NCBI RefSeq assembly: GCF_016313185.1 | Contig: NZ_CP066218.1 | Coordinates: forward strand, 682,001 to 746,000 | Reading direction: 5' to 3' | Source of the DNA: Mycolicibacterium baixiangningiae | Lineage (GTDB): Bacteria; Actinomycetota; Actinomycetes; Mycobacteriales; Mycobacteriaceae | DNA: 64,000 bases | Shown here: one piece after another, positions 56,031-64,000 of the stretch | Numbering within the stretch: position 1 is the stretch's first letter | Layout of the letters: each line of letters begins with the position of its first letter | Translations under genes and position numbers: made by a program | The notes under the pieces: generated by a model | What the model saw: only the letters and a program-made list of their open reading frames with translations | Databases searched by the model: none | Told to the model about the DNA's origin: nothing

Positions 56031-57230
56031 CTAGCTCAGGTCCCATAGGTCCACCCGTGAGCCGGCGGGCAGCTCATGGGTGTCTTCGGGAATCTCGAGC
56101 AGGCAGTTGGCTGAGGCGAGCCAGCGCAGGTGGTGTGATGCCGGCGGGCCGTAACTCGTGACCTCGCCGGTGGCCGGGTCGAACACTCCGCGGCGGAACT
56201 GGCGCTTACCGCGTGGCGACGTCAGATCCTCGGTGAGCACGGCACTTCGGCGCGGACGTTCCGGTGACACCGCACCCATCGCGGCCCGCAGCGGCACCCG
56301 TAGGAAGACCTCGAACGAGACCAGCGCGCTGACTGGGTTTCCGGGCAACGTGATGACGCGTGTGCCGCCGACGCGGCCGGCGCCCTGCGGCATGCCGGGT
56401 TGCATGGCCACCTTGGCGAATTCGACCTCGCCGCCGCCTCCGAGGGCATCCTTGACGACCTCGTACGCGCCGGCGCTGACTCCACCGGTGGTGACGATCA
56501 GATCGGCCTGCCCGGCGAAGCGGTTCAGCGTGTCCCGGAAGACGTCGACGTCGTCGCCGCACATCGGCGAGGCGACGACCTCTCCGCCGGCTTCCCGGAC
56601 CGCCGCGGCCAGCATGACCGCGTTGGACTCGTAGATCTGCCCGGGTTGCAGCGGCGTGCCGGGAGCGACCAGTTCGGTGCCCGTCGACATGACCAGCACC
56701 CGCTGCCGGGGGATGACCGACAACTCGCCGAGGCCGAGCGCCGCGGCCAGACCGAGGGCCGCCGGAGTGAGCTGGACCCCGGCCCGCAGGACCGTGGTGC
56801 CCGCGGTGACGTCCTCGCCGGCGGTGCGGACATGCTGTCCGGGGCGCGCGGCGGCGCGGATCTCCACGATGTCGGTGGCGCCGTTCGTCGCCTCCACCGG
56901 AACGACGGCCGTCGCTCCGCGCGGCAGCGGCGCGCCCGTCATGATGCGGTGGGCGGTACCCGGTTGCAGCACCAGCGGATCGGTGCGCCCGGCCGGGATG
57001 TCCTCGGCGACCGGCAAGGACACCGGCCGGTCCTCGCTCGCGGACGCCACGTCCTCGGCGACGACGGCGTAACCGTCCATCGCGGAGTTGTCGAACCCCG
57101 GCAGGGACAGTAGCGCGACGCTGTCTTCGGCCAGGGTCAGGCCGAGCGTGTCCGCAATCGGCAGCCGCACCGGCGGACGCCTCTCGATCAGCCCGGCGAC
57201 GACGCGCTGGTGCTCTTCGACTGTGCGCAT
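56031..57230 (-). CDS. moeA: Molybdopterin molybdenumtransferase MoeA
   Basis: Inserts molybdate into molybdopterin-AMP to finish the molybdenum cofactor. The 399-residue protein shows [18 protein letters not shown] at domain [40 protein letters not shown] in the MoCF-binding domain, [14 protein letters not shown] and [15 protein letters not shown]. It corresponds to MoeA2 of M. tuberculosis by position. The ATG at 57230 is 2 bases past the SDR stop; a GTG at 57233 overlapping it is possible. Its link to the lipid genes downstream is operonic only. Confidence 0.94.
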   Translation of the reverse strand: MRTVEEHQRVVAGLIERRPPVRLPIADTLGLTLAEDSVALLSLPGFDNSAMDGYAVVAEDVASASEDRPVSLPVAEDIPAGRTDPLVLQPGTAHRIMTGAPLPRGATAVVPVEATNGATDIVEIRAAARPGQHVRTAGEDVTAGTTVLRAGVQLTPAALGLAAALGLGELSVIPRQRVLVMSTGTELVAPGTPLQPGQIYESNAVMLAAAVREAGGEVVASPMCGDDVDVFRDTLNRFAGQADLIVTTGGVSAGAYEVVKDALGGGGEVEFAKVAMQPGMPQGAGRVGGTRVITLPGNPVSALVSFEVFLRVPLRAAMGAVSPERPRRSAVLTEDLTSPRGKRQFRRGVFDPATGEVTSYGPPASHHLRWLASANCLLEIPEDTHELPAGSRVDLWDLS

Positions 57231-57232
57231 CA

Positions 57233-58153
57233 CTACACCGGGAACGTGACGCCGGTCAGCTCTTCGGACACCGTCCACAGGCGCCGCGCGACCGCCTCGT
57301 CGTGTGCGCGGGCGATGGACTCGACCAGTTTCGGATGGCCGCGTTGTTCGCCGAAGCCGTCGGGTCCGAAGTACTGCCCGCCTTGCACCTCGGGGTCGGT
57401 GGCGGCGCGTAGCGTCGGCAGGGCCCCCATCTCGGCGCTCTGCGCCAGCAGCCCCCAGGCCAGTTGGATGGGCAGGCGCAGCGCCGGCCACAAGTTGCGC
57501 GTCAGCTCAGTGTCGGAGCCACCGGGATGGGCGGCGACGGCGATGGTCGGCGCACCCTTGGCCGAGAGCCGGCGGTTGAGCTCGTAGGTGAACAGCAGGT
57601 TGGCCAACTTGGACTGCCCGTAGGCGGTGACGCGGTTGTAGCTGCGTTCGGACTGCAGGTCGTCGAAGTTGATGCGTCCCATGCGGTGTGCGCCGCTGCT
57701 GATCGTCACCACGCGCGAACCCTCGACCGGAAGGAGGTTGTCGAGCAACTGTCCGGTGAGTGCGAAATGGCCGAGGTGATTGGTGCCGAACTGCAGCTCG
57801 AAGCCGTCCTTCGTGACGCCCTTGGGCGTCATCATCACCCCGGCGTTGTTGATCAGCAGGTCGATGCGAGGGTAGTCGGCGCGCAGTTCGTCCGACGTCG
57901 CGCGGATGCTGTCGAGCGACGTCAGATCGAGTTCGCGCACTGTGACGTCGGCGTGCGGTGTGTCGGCGGTGATGCGGTCGGCCGCGGCCCGGCCCTTGTC
58001 GGTATTGCGCACCGCGAGCACCACGTGGGCGCCCCTGCCGGCCAGCACCGCGGCAGCCTGGTAGCCGATACCGGTGTTCGCTCCGGTGATGACGGCGATG
58101 CGGCCGTCCTGGTCGGGCACGTCCGCCGCAGTCCATTTGGTGTTCGCGCTCAT
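57233..58153 (-). CDS. Short-chain dehydrogenase/reductase (Rv0439c-like)
   Basis: NAD(P)-dependent oxidoreductase of 306 residues resembling retinol dehydrogenase/protochlorophyllide-reductase-type SDRs. The cofactor motif is TGANTGIG, NNAGVM follows at about residue 100, the catalytic Ser is in VVTISSGAHRMG and the Tyr-Lys pair in AYGQSKLAN. An arginine in the AVRNTDK segment favours NADPH. First gene of the SDR-moeA-psd-pssA-AAA unit; divergent from the PH-domain genes with 55 bases between. Substrate unknown. Confidence 0.92.
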   Translation of the reverse strand: MSANTKWTAADVPDQDGRIAVITGANTGIGYQAAAVLAGRGAHVVLAVRNTDKGRAAADRITADTPHADVTVRELDLTSLDSIRATSDELRADYPRIDLLINNAGVMMTPKGVTKDGFELQFGTNHLGHFALTGQLLDNLLPVEGSRVVTISSGAHRMGRINFDDLQSERSYNRVTAYGQSKLANLLFTYELNRRLSAKGAPTIAVAAHPGGSDTELTRNLWPALRLPIQLAWGLLAQSAEMGALPTLRAATDPEVQGGQYFGPDGFGEQRGHPKLVESIARAHDEAVARRLWTVSEELTGVTFPV

Positions 58154-58208
58154 GGGAGAACCCTACTCAGATCCCCAACTCGGTCACTCGATGAGCCATG
58201 CTCGAACC

Positions 58209-58718
58209 ATGGACAGCGCCCATTCCGAAGCCCCGCTCGTACTGGCGGATCCGGCGAACCGGCCGAGCACCAAGGCGCCCCTGTTGTGGGCGACGTCCGC
58301 GGCGCTGCCGTGGGTGGTTCTCGTGGGGGCGCAGGCCGCCTGGTGGATGGCGGATCCGAAGCTCGAATGGCTGCACACCCTGGCGGCGGCGGGCACGGTG
58401 CTGGGCATCGTGCTGTTCGTCGGTGTCGTCCCGGTATGGCGTTATCGCGTGCACCGCTGGGACATCGACGCACGCGCCGTCTACACCCGCACCGGTTGGC
58501 TGGTGCAGGAGCGCCGGATCGCCCCGATCTCCCGGGTGCAGACGGTCGACACCCAGCGCGGACCGCTGGACCGGCTGTTCGGACTGGCCAGCGTGACGGT
58601 GACGACGGCGTCGTCGGCCGGGGCCGTGCGCATCGTCGCCCTCGACGCCCCGGTCGCCGAACGGATCGTGGCGCAGCTGACCGACATCGCCGCCCTCGGC
58701 GAACAGGACGCCACGTGA
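58209..58718 (+). CDS. PH-domain (YdbS-like) membrane protein
   Basis: A 169-residue protein with two TM segments (about 27-46 and 56-78) and a bacterial PH domain (bPH_2, formerly DUF304) following: WRYRVHRWDIDARAVYTRTG, then RIAPISRVQTVDTQRGPLDRLFGLASVTV. ATG at 58209 is chosen since earlier in-frame codons lie in the SDR promoter. Its stop overlaps the next gene (GTGA). Proteins of this pair resemble B. subtilis YdbS/YdbT, which have been tied to resistance against certain antimicrobials; role here is inferred. Confidence 0.88.
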   Translation: MDSAHSEAPLVLADPANRPSTKAPLLWATSAALPWVVLVGAQAAWWMADPKLEWLHTLAAAGTVLGIVLFVGVVPVWRYRVHRWDIDARAVYTRTGWLVQERRIAPISRVQTVDTQRGPLDRLFGLASVTVTTASSAGAVRIVALDAPVAERIVAQLTDIAALGEQDAT

Positions 58719-60169
58719 CGGCCCCGGACTCGCCGTGGCTGCGCTTGAGTCCGCGAATGCTGCTGGTGCATCCGGTGCACGAGGTGCTGCGGCAGATCCC
58801 GGTGCTGCTCGGATCGGTGGTGCTCGGTTCGGCGACCGGGAACCCGTTGTGGGCGGTGGCCGCGCTGGTGGCGACGGTGGGCGTCGGGATCGCGCGGTGG
58901 TTCACCACGACCTACCGCATCGACGCCGAGGAGGTGCAGCTGCGCGCGGGCGTCCTGCAGCGACGCGTGCTTTCAGTGCCGCGCAACAGGATTCGCTCGG
59001 TATCCACCGACGCCAGGCTGCTGCACCGGTTACTGGGTCTGACCGTGCTGCGGGTCAGCACCGGTCAGGAGGCACGGGGTGACGACGCCTTCGCGCTCGA
59101 CGCCGTGGAGGCCGGGCAGGTGCCGCATCTGCGGGCGGACCTGCTTGCCGACTCGCTCGCCGTCGCGGTCGACACCGGATCCCCCGGCAGGGTGCTGGCG
59201 CGGTGGGAGCCCGCGTGGCTGCGTTACAGCCCGCTCAGCTTCACCGGTCTGGCGATGATCGCCGCCGCGGCGGGTCTCCTCTACCAGGCGGGAGCCGGTG
59301 CGCTGCTGCGCAATTCCGGTCTCGCCGAGGACGGACGCGATGCGGCGCAACGCTTCGGGGTCGCCGCCACGGTCGCCGCCGTCGTGATCGTCGTTCTGGT
59401 CGGTTCGGTGGTGCTGTCGGTGCTGCGGTCGCTGGTGAGCTACGGCAATCTGCTCTTGCGCCGCGATGCGGATGTGCTGCATCTCGAGCACGGGCTGCTG
59501 CGCAGGCAGGAGCACACCTACGACATGCGCCGGTTGCGGGGCGGCACAATGCGGGAACCGCTGCTGGTGCGGGCGTTCGGCGGTGCGCGGTTGGACGCCG
59601 TGATGACGGGGGTCGGCGGTGCCGGGGAGGCGTCGCTGCTGTTGCCGCCGTGTCCGGCCGCGACGGCGCGGGACGTGCTGAGCGATCTCATCGACAGTGA
59701 GGATGAGGTCACCGGACCGCTGCGGGGTCACGGTGTGGCCGCGACACGGCGGCGGTGGACGCGGGCGCTCGTGCTGCCCGCGCTGATCGGCGTCGCACTG
59801 GTGGTGGCGGGTGTCGCCGGAACTCTGTCGATCTGGGCGTGGGTCGCGTGGGTGGTGCTGACGGTGTGCTGTGCGCTGCTCGGCGCCGACCGGGTGCGCT
59901 CGCTCGGGCATCGTGTCGGGAACGGCTGGCTGGTGGCGCGCGCCGGCAGCATTGAGCGGCGTCGCGACTGCATTGCGGGCGCCGGGATCATCGGGTGGAC
60001 GGTGCGTCAGACGTTCTTCCAGCGGCGGTCCGGCGTGGCGACGCTGATCGCCGCCACCGCGGCGGGGGAGAAGGCCTACCGCGTCCTCGACGTTCCCGCC
60101 GAGGTCGCGTGGTCGATCGCCGCAGCGGCGTCCCCGTGGGTGAGGGATGTGCCCTGGGCGGGTGAATAG
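58715..60169 (+). CDS. Large multi-PH-domain (YdbT-like) membrane protein
   Basis: A 484-residue partner of the previous gene. Three bPH_2 modules can be seen: about 65-150 (TTYRIDAEEVQLRAGVLQRR, VPRNRIRSVSTDARLLHRLLG), about 240-315 (GNLLLRRDADVLHLEHGLLRRQEHTYDMRRLRG) and about 400-475 (GWLVARAGSIERRRDCIAG). They are separated by TM pairs at about 25-55, 180-235 and 350-385. GTG at 58715 overlaps the YdbS-like stop. The two gene products probably form one membrane complex. Confidence 0.87.
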   Translation: MTAPDSPWLRLSPRMLLVHPVHEVLRQIPVLLGSVVLGSATGNPLWAVAALVATVGVGIARWFTTTYRIDAEEVQLRAGVLQRRVLSVPRNRIRSVSTDARLLHRLLGLTVLRVSTGQEARGDDAFALDAVEAGQVPHLRADLLADSLAVAVDTGSPGRVLARWEPAWLRYSPLSFTGLAMIAAAAGLLYQAGAGALLRNSGLAEDGRDAAQRFGVAATVAAVVIVVLVGSVVLSVLRSLVSYGNLLLRRDADVLHLEHGLLRRQEHTYDMRRLRGGTMREPLLVRAFGGARLDAVMTGVGGAGEASLLLPPCPAATARDVLSDLIDSEDEVTGPLRGHGVAATRRRWTRALVLPALIGVALVVAGVAGTLSIWAWVAWVVLTVCCALLGADRVRSLGHRVGNGWLVARAGSIERRRDCIAGAGIIGWTVRQTFFQRRSGVATLIAATAAGEKAYRVLDVPAEVAWSIAAAASPWVRDVPWAGE

Positions 60170-60214
60170 CCGGGTCCGAGTTGCGTGGCGTCGGCGGCCG
60201 TTTACTGTCGGCGC

Positions 60215-61030
60215 ATGGCGATCGGTGGAGTGCTCTTCGACATCGATGGCGTGCTGGTGACGTCGTGGCGGCCGATCGACGGTGCGGCGGAGACGTTGCG
60301 GGTACTCGACGACCACCAGATCGCCCGGTCTTATCTGACCAACACCACGACCAAGACGCGCAGGCAGATCGCCGACCTGCTCGTCCACGCCGGTATGCAG
60401 GTCAGCTCCGACGAGGTGATCACCGCGGCGGCGCTGACCGCCGAATACGTCCGCGACCGCTATCCGGGCGCTCGGTGCTTCCTGGTCAACAGCGGCCGGA
60501 TCGGTGAGGACATGCCCGGTGTCGACCTGGTGTACGCCGGTGAGTACGGCCCCGACAACGTTCCCGAGACGCCGGATGTCGTGCTGCTCGGCGGCGCCGG
60601 TCCCGAATACGACCACCTGACGTTGAGCTGGGTGTACGACTGGATGGCCCACGGCGTGCCGGTCGTCGCCATGCACCGCAGCACGTCGTGGAACACCGCC
60701 GACGGTCTGCGCATCGACACCGGGATGTACCTGCTGGGTATGGAGGAGACGTCCGGGCGCAAGGCCACCGCGGTCGGGAAACCCGCGCCCGAGGGGTTTC
60801 TGGCCGCGGCGAGCCGGCTCGGCGTCGACCCGGACGAGATGTACATCGTCGGTGACGATTTGAACAACGACGTGCTGGCGGGACAGGTGGTCGGCATGAC
60901 GGGTGTCCTGGTGCGGACCGGAAAGTTCCGGCAGGACACGTTGGACCGTTGGGCGGCCGACGAATTCGCGATGCAGCCCGGCCACGTCATCGACTCGGTG
61001 GCTGACCTGCCCGGGTTACTCGAGCTGTGA
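60215..61030 (+). CDS. HAD-superfamily IIA phosphatase (NagD/LHPP-like)
   Basis: A 271-residue HAD phosphatase. Motif I is DIDGVLVTSW (nucleophile Asp and acid/base Asp), motif II is LTNTTT with its Thr, motif III Lys is in AVGKPAPEGF, and motif IV is VGDDLNNDV. A type IIA cap domain lies between II and III. LHPP/NagD relatives act on phospho-lysine/histidine or nucleotides; the substrate is unknown. The ATG at 60215 follows a TACTGT box (60203-60208) 6 bases upstream, so the message is likely leaderless. Converges on the peptidase E gene, 15 bases between stops. Confidence 0.92.
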   Translation: MAIGGVLFDIDGVLVTSWRPIDGAAETLRVLDDHQIARSYLTNTTTKTRRQIADLLVHAGMQVSSDEVITAAALTAEYVRDRYPGARCFLVNSGRIGEDMPGVDLVYAGEYGPDNVPETPDVVLLGGAGPEYDHLTLSWVYDWMAHGVPVVAMHRSTSWNTADGLRIDTGMYLLGMEETSGRKATAVGKPAPEGFLAAASRLGVDPDEMYIVGDDLNNDVLAGQVVGMTGVLVRTGKFRQDTLDRWAADEFAMQPGHVIDSVADLPGLLEL

Positions 61031-61045
61031 GGCGACGGGCTGTCG

Positions 61046-61759
61046 CTACAGCCGCCGGACTTCGAGCCGGCTCTCACCCTCGGCGTCGACGTAATAAGCC
61101 GCAGCACGGTTGTTTTCGGTAACCGCCTCGACGTAGTCGGTTCCCCGGTAGAGAATGCCGGCACCGTCGTCGGTGGCGTAACCGGGTGGCAACGTCCGGT
61201 CGGCGATCAACCGCTGGAAGAGGGGCCGGCGCTGCGCCTCGGAGTCGTAGTGCACGCCGTTGGAGTACGGCACCATTGCGAGCCCGTCGGTGACCGGCCG
61301 CAGGTCGGGGCCGAACGAATCCGTCGTACCGCCTGCGTGCCAGCAGATCGATCCGGCCGAGACGCCGGTCATGACGACACCGGCCGTCCAAGCGGTCCGG
61401 ATGGCCACATCGACGCCGTGCAGCCGCCACATCGCGAGCAGCCCGGCGACGCTGCCCCCGAGCACCCACACCACATCCTGGTCGAGCAGCAAGGCCTCGA
61501 TGTCGTCGACGTTGGGCATGGGGAACAGGGCCAACTCCGAGGGCCGCCACCCCCGCAGGTGCGCGGCTTCCCACAGGTGGTGCCGCACAGCGGGATCGTC
61601 GCCGATCGCGGTGGCGACGAAGCATACCCGCGGAGCCCGGCCGGTCACTCCGGACAGTTCGACGGCGTACTCGCTGAGCGCACTGAACTCGAACCGCGTG
61701 CGGTGCCCGGCCCGCAGGCCACCACTGGTGGCCAGGATGGTCGGAACGTCGGCTGTCAT
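61046..61759 (-). CDS. Peptidase S51 (dipeptidase E)-like protein
   Basis: A 237-residue class-I-glutamine-amidotransferase-like fold with the S51 nucleophile in TGVSAGSICW (Ser in place of Cys) and the strand VVWVLGGSVAGLLAMWR. Peptidase E cleaves Asp-X dipeptides, and cyanophycinase relatives cut beta-Asp-Arg; which applies here is unclear. HAGGTTDSFG and GYATDDGAGILY contain likely active-site His/Asp contacts. ATG at 61759. Divergent from the FAD monooxygenase, with 116 bases in which no convincing paired promoter boxes are seen. Confidence 0.88.
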   Translation of the reverse strand: MTADVPTILATSGGLRAGHRTRFEFSALSEYAVELSGVTGRAPRVCFVATAIGDDPAVRHHLWEAAHLRGWRPSELALFPMPNVDDIEALLLDQDVVWVLGGSVAGLLAMWRLHGVDVAIRTAWTAGVVMTGVSAGSICWHAGGTTDSFGPDLRPVTDGLAMVPYSNGVHYDSEAQRRPLFQRLIADRTLPPGYATDDGAGILYRGTDYVEAVTENNRAAAYYVDAEGESRLEVRRL

Positions 61760-61875
61760 GTCGTGAACCTAGGTGACCACCGGCGTTGCGGCAATCGATT
61801 TCAACCGTTCGGCTGAGGCGACACAGCCCATGCGGTGATTGGGTTCACCACATGCCCACGGGGGAGGAGTGATCG

Positions 61876-63258
61876 ATGCCGAGAATCGGTCAGCACGCGG
61901 TGGTGTGCGGGGCGAGTATGGCGGGTCTGTTGGCGGCCCGGGTCCTCACGGAACACTACGACCGGGTCACCGTGGTCGAACGCGACGTCCTGACGGACGA
62001 CCCCACACCCCGTCGCGGCGTCCCGCAAGGCTGCCAACCCCACGCCCTGCTCGCCCGGTGCGCGCAGATCGTGGAGGAGTTGTTCCCTGGTTATCTCGAC
62101 GAACTGGTCGAGGCGGGCGCCCATCGGTGGGACGACGGTGACATGTCGAGGTTCGACGTCAGCTTCGGCGGCCATGTGCTCAAGCGCGACGGCCGACTCC
62201 CGAAACCCGGAATCCTGATCCAGCACTACAGCAGCCGGCCACTGGTCGAACAACTCGTGCGCCGCCGCGTGTTCGCACTGCCGCAGGTGACCGTGCGCGA
62301 CGGACACCATGTCAGGAGCCTGACCACGGCCGGATCGCGCGTCACGGGAGTGCGCATCTCCGACAACTCCTCTGTCACAGTGAGTCTCGATGCCGATCTG
62401 GTCGTCGACGCCTCCGGTCGCGGGTCGCGCGCACCGGTGTTCCTCGCCGAACTCGGTTATGGGCGACCGGAGGTCGAGGAACTGCTCATCCGCGTCGCAT
62501 ACGCAAGCATGCCGGTGCGGATGCCGCCCGGAACGCTGCGGCAGCACATGGTCATCCGGACGTTCGAGCCGGGACGCCCGCGCACCTTCGCCCTCTTCCG
62601 CTGCGAGGGCGACACCTACTTGGTGTCCGCCGCCACGCTGGGCCCGATTCGCCCGCCGACCACACCGGCCGAACTCCTCGATTTCGGTGAAGGCATCGCT
62701 CCCGCGTACGCTCTCGCCGCCGTACGGGCCGCAGAACCGCTGGCCGGTGTCAGCGTGCACCAGTATCCGAGCAACCGCTGGCGGCGCTACGACAAGATGA
62801 GGCGCCTGCCGGAGGGTTTCATCGTCCTCGGGGACGCGCTCTGTAGCTTCAACCCCGTCTACGGGCAGGGTATGACGGTCGCCGCGATCGAGGCGACGAT
62901 CCTGCGGGACTGCTTGCGTGGCGGCGACGCCGACTTGCCGCGTCGCTTCCACCGCGCCGCCGCCAGACCCGTCCGGGTGGCGTGGCAGACCGCGGTCGGA
63001 TCCGACCTCGCGCTGCCGGAAGTGCACGGCCGGCCGTCACCGTCGATGCGGTTGACCAACGCCTACACCGAACACGTGCTGCGGGCCGCCGAGGTCGATC
63101 CCCTTGTCGTCCAGGAGTTCCTGCGCGTGGTGGGGATGGTCGCGCCTCCCGCGAGCCTGCTGCACCCGGCGTTCATGATGCGGGTGGCGCGGGCAGGGCG
63201 GCGGCGCGCAGGGGCGCCGGGGGCGGGTGCTTCGGTCCTCACGGCAGCAGGGCAGTGA
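61876..63258 (+). CDS. FAD-dependent monooxygenase (PHBH/geranylgeranyl-reductase-like)
   Basis: A 460-residue flavoprotein. N-terminal GxGxxG-like loop AVVCGASMAGLLAARVL, VVERD at the end of strand 2, and the second FAD motif GDALCSFNPVYGQGMTVAA with its GD pair. Between them lies VVDASGRGSRAPVFL, the NADPH/FAD DG-like motif. The protein resembles the large set of mycobacterial FAD-binding oxidoreductases without a clear substrate. ATG at 61876 follows a GGAGGAG site. The last 20 bases overlap the convergent LuxR-type gene. Confidence 0.9.
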   Translation: MPRIGQHAVVCGASMAGLLAARVLTEHYDRVTVVERDVLTDDPTPRRGVPQGCQPHALLARCAQIVEELFPGYLDELVEAGAHRWDDGDMSRFDVSFGGHVLKRDGRLPKPGILIQHYSSRPLVEQLVRRRVFALPQVTVRDGHHVRSLTTAGSRVTGVRISDNSSVTVSLDADLVVDASGRGSRAPVFLAELGYGRPEVEELLIRVAYASMPVRMPPGTLRQHMVIRTFEPGRPRTFALFRCEGDTYLVSAATLGPIRPPTTPAELLDFGEGIAPAYALAAVRAAEPLAGVSVHQYPSNRWRRYDKMRRLPEGFIVLGDALCSFNPVYGQGMTVAAIEATILRDCLRGGDADLPRRFHRAAARPVRVAWQTAVGSDLALPEVHGRPSPSMRLTNAYTEHVLRAAEVDPLVVQEFLRVVGMVAPPASLLHPAFMMRVARAGRRRAGAPGAGASVLTAAGQ

Positions 63259-64000
63259 GGAGACGGACCAGTTCGGCCTGCCGGTGCGTGTCCGTTTTGT
63301 CGAAGACGTGCTGCAGGTGGGTCTTGACCGTCGCGACGGACACCGACAGCTCCTCCGAGATCGGCGCCAGCCCCTGACCGCTCGTGACTCGTAGCGCGAC
63401 GTCGGATTCACCGTTGGTGAGGCCGAACAGGTTGCGCAGCATGTCCTTCGGCGGCTGCGGCCGGTCGTCGGGATCGACGATCACGAGCAGCGCTCTGGGA
63501 TCTTCGCCGTCGTGGTCCGCACCTGCGGGGAACGGGAACGTGTGTACGACGTAGGTCCGCCCGCCCGAGGGCCTCGGGCACAGCACCGACGCACCACTTC
63601 GGGCGCCGCCGACGTCCATCCCGAGCGCGGCGGCTACCGCCCGCTGGAGCGCGCCGTCCACGTCGGATCGGGCCGCACGAAGCCGGCCTGATCGCACCGT
63701 GAGGCCGTCGGCCCGGTGCAGTAGGTCCGAAGCTGCGGAATTACAATGCAGGACAACGTTGTTCGCGCAGAGCACCAGAACGGCCTGCCGCATGCTGTCG
63801 ATGGCTCCGGCGAGGTCCGCGGCGTCACGCCTCAGGTCGTCGAGGTGTTTCTCGGTGCGCAGCGTCTGTTGCAGGTGGGGGACCAGCGCGCGAACCAACT
63901 CCACCCGGTCGGGACCGGCGAACGGTTCGTCGAGCAGCGGCGCCGCGACGAGGAAACTGGTCAGCGACGGGGCGTCGGACAACCGCACGAAGACGCCGTC
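63239..64000 (-). CDS. LuxR-family regulator with PAS-like domain, 5' end outside window
   Basis: C-terminal 253 or more residues of a regulator whose frame is open to the right edge (codons continue through 64000), so the start is missing. A PAS-like segment (AIDSMRQAVLVLCANNVVLHCN) is followed by a linker and a C-terminal LuxR HTH: GLTNGESDVALRVTSGQGLA.., ISEELSVSVATVKTHLQHVF. It lacks the REC aspartate in the visible part. Convergent with the FAD monooxygenase, so that enzyme is a possible but unproven target. Confidence 0.85.
   Translation of the reverse strand, partial: DGVFVRLSDAPSLTSFLVAAPLLDEPFAGPDRVELVRALVPHLQQTLRTEKHLDDLRRDAADLAGAIDSMRQAVLVLCANNVVLHCNSAASDLLHRADGLTVRSGRLRAARSDVDGALQRAVAAALGMDVGGARSGASVLCPRPSGGRTYVVHTFPFPAGADHDGEDPRALLVIVDPDDRPQPPKDMLRNLFGLTNGESDVALRVTSGQGLAPISEELSVSVATVKTHLQHVFDKTDTHRQAELVRLLTALLP

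Noticed and set aside
57464..58714. Long N-terminal extension of the YdbT-like gene across the SDR and YdbS-like genes
   Set aside because: The extension is Arg/Gly-rich, and the GTG at 58715 has the standard overlap and a sensible N-terminus.

Overview
The window is high-GC actinobacterial DNA. Gene content and order point to a mycobacterium, most likely a fast-growing Mycolicibacterium-type species, which I cannot name from sequence alone. From memory, the backbone follows M. tuberculosis Rv0408 to Rv0439c: pta, ackA, pknG, glnH, glnX, mutT3, thiE, thiO, thiS, thiG, lpqL, an Rv0421c-like hydrolase, thiD, xthA, a GNAT protein, def, a DUF3263 protein, virR, sodC, a YbdK-type ligase, a LON-domain protein, a tandem AAA ATPase, pssA, psd, moeA and an SDR. 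thiC, lpqM and ctpH, which I recall from that M. tuberculosis region, are not here. All identifications rest on motifs and family knowledge; no database search was run.

Layout: 1-3124 acetate activation (pta partial at the left edge, ackA). 3285-5495 a SulP transporter fused to a beta-carbonic anhydrase, convergent with the amino-acid sensing operon glnX-glnH-pknG (10096-5509). 10229-13534 mutT3 and thiamine genes, with a TPP riboswitch in front of thiOSG; a second TPP riboswitch lies in front of thiD at 28 kb on the other strand. 13545-18947 an accessory block: SGNH hydrolase, ABC transporter pair and two tandem M28 peptidase lipoproteins. 18986-22771 (minus) an esterase lipoprotein, a nucleobase permease, an amino-acid permease and a small membrane protein. 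22892-25867 a double TetR regulator facing a Baeyer-Villiger-type monooxygenase. 28249-32738 a 14-TM efflux pump and a LAL-type LuxR regulator.

32728-37825 returns to core genes: DNA repair (xthA), peptide deformylase, the envelope/vesicle regulator virR, superoxide dismutase sodC and a glutamate-cysteine-ligase-like protein. 38400-41990 is the oddest part: an eroded catabolic cluster. An aldehyde dehydrogenase stump, a luciferase-family monooxygenase stump, an NCS1 permease broken by a frameshift and a large deletion, and an amidohydrolase spread over three reading frames surround an intact EthD protein, an intact 52-residue membrane peptide and a complete two-module Lrp regulator.

42012-52038 holds the LON-domain gene, a DUF222/HNH (13E12-type) gene with internal repeats, a TIGR00027-type methyltransferase and a complete six-gene Mrp Na+/H+ antiporter operon. 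52201-58153 (minus) is a compact operon of SDR, moeA, psd, pssA and a Cdc48-like AAA ATPase. 58209-64000 has two PH-domain membrane proteins, a HAD phosphatase, a peptidase-E-like enzyme, an FAD monooxygenase and a LuxR regulator cut by the right edge. Many junctions are 1-4 nt overlaps (TGATG, GTGA), implying translational coupling. I see no tRNA, rRNA, CRISPR array, insertion sequence or prophage, and no gene-free stretch over 300 bases.
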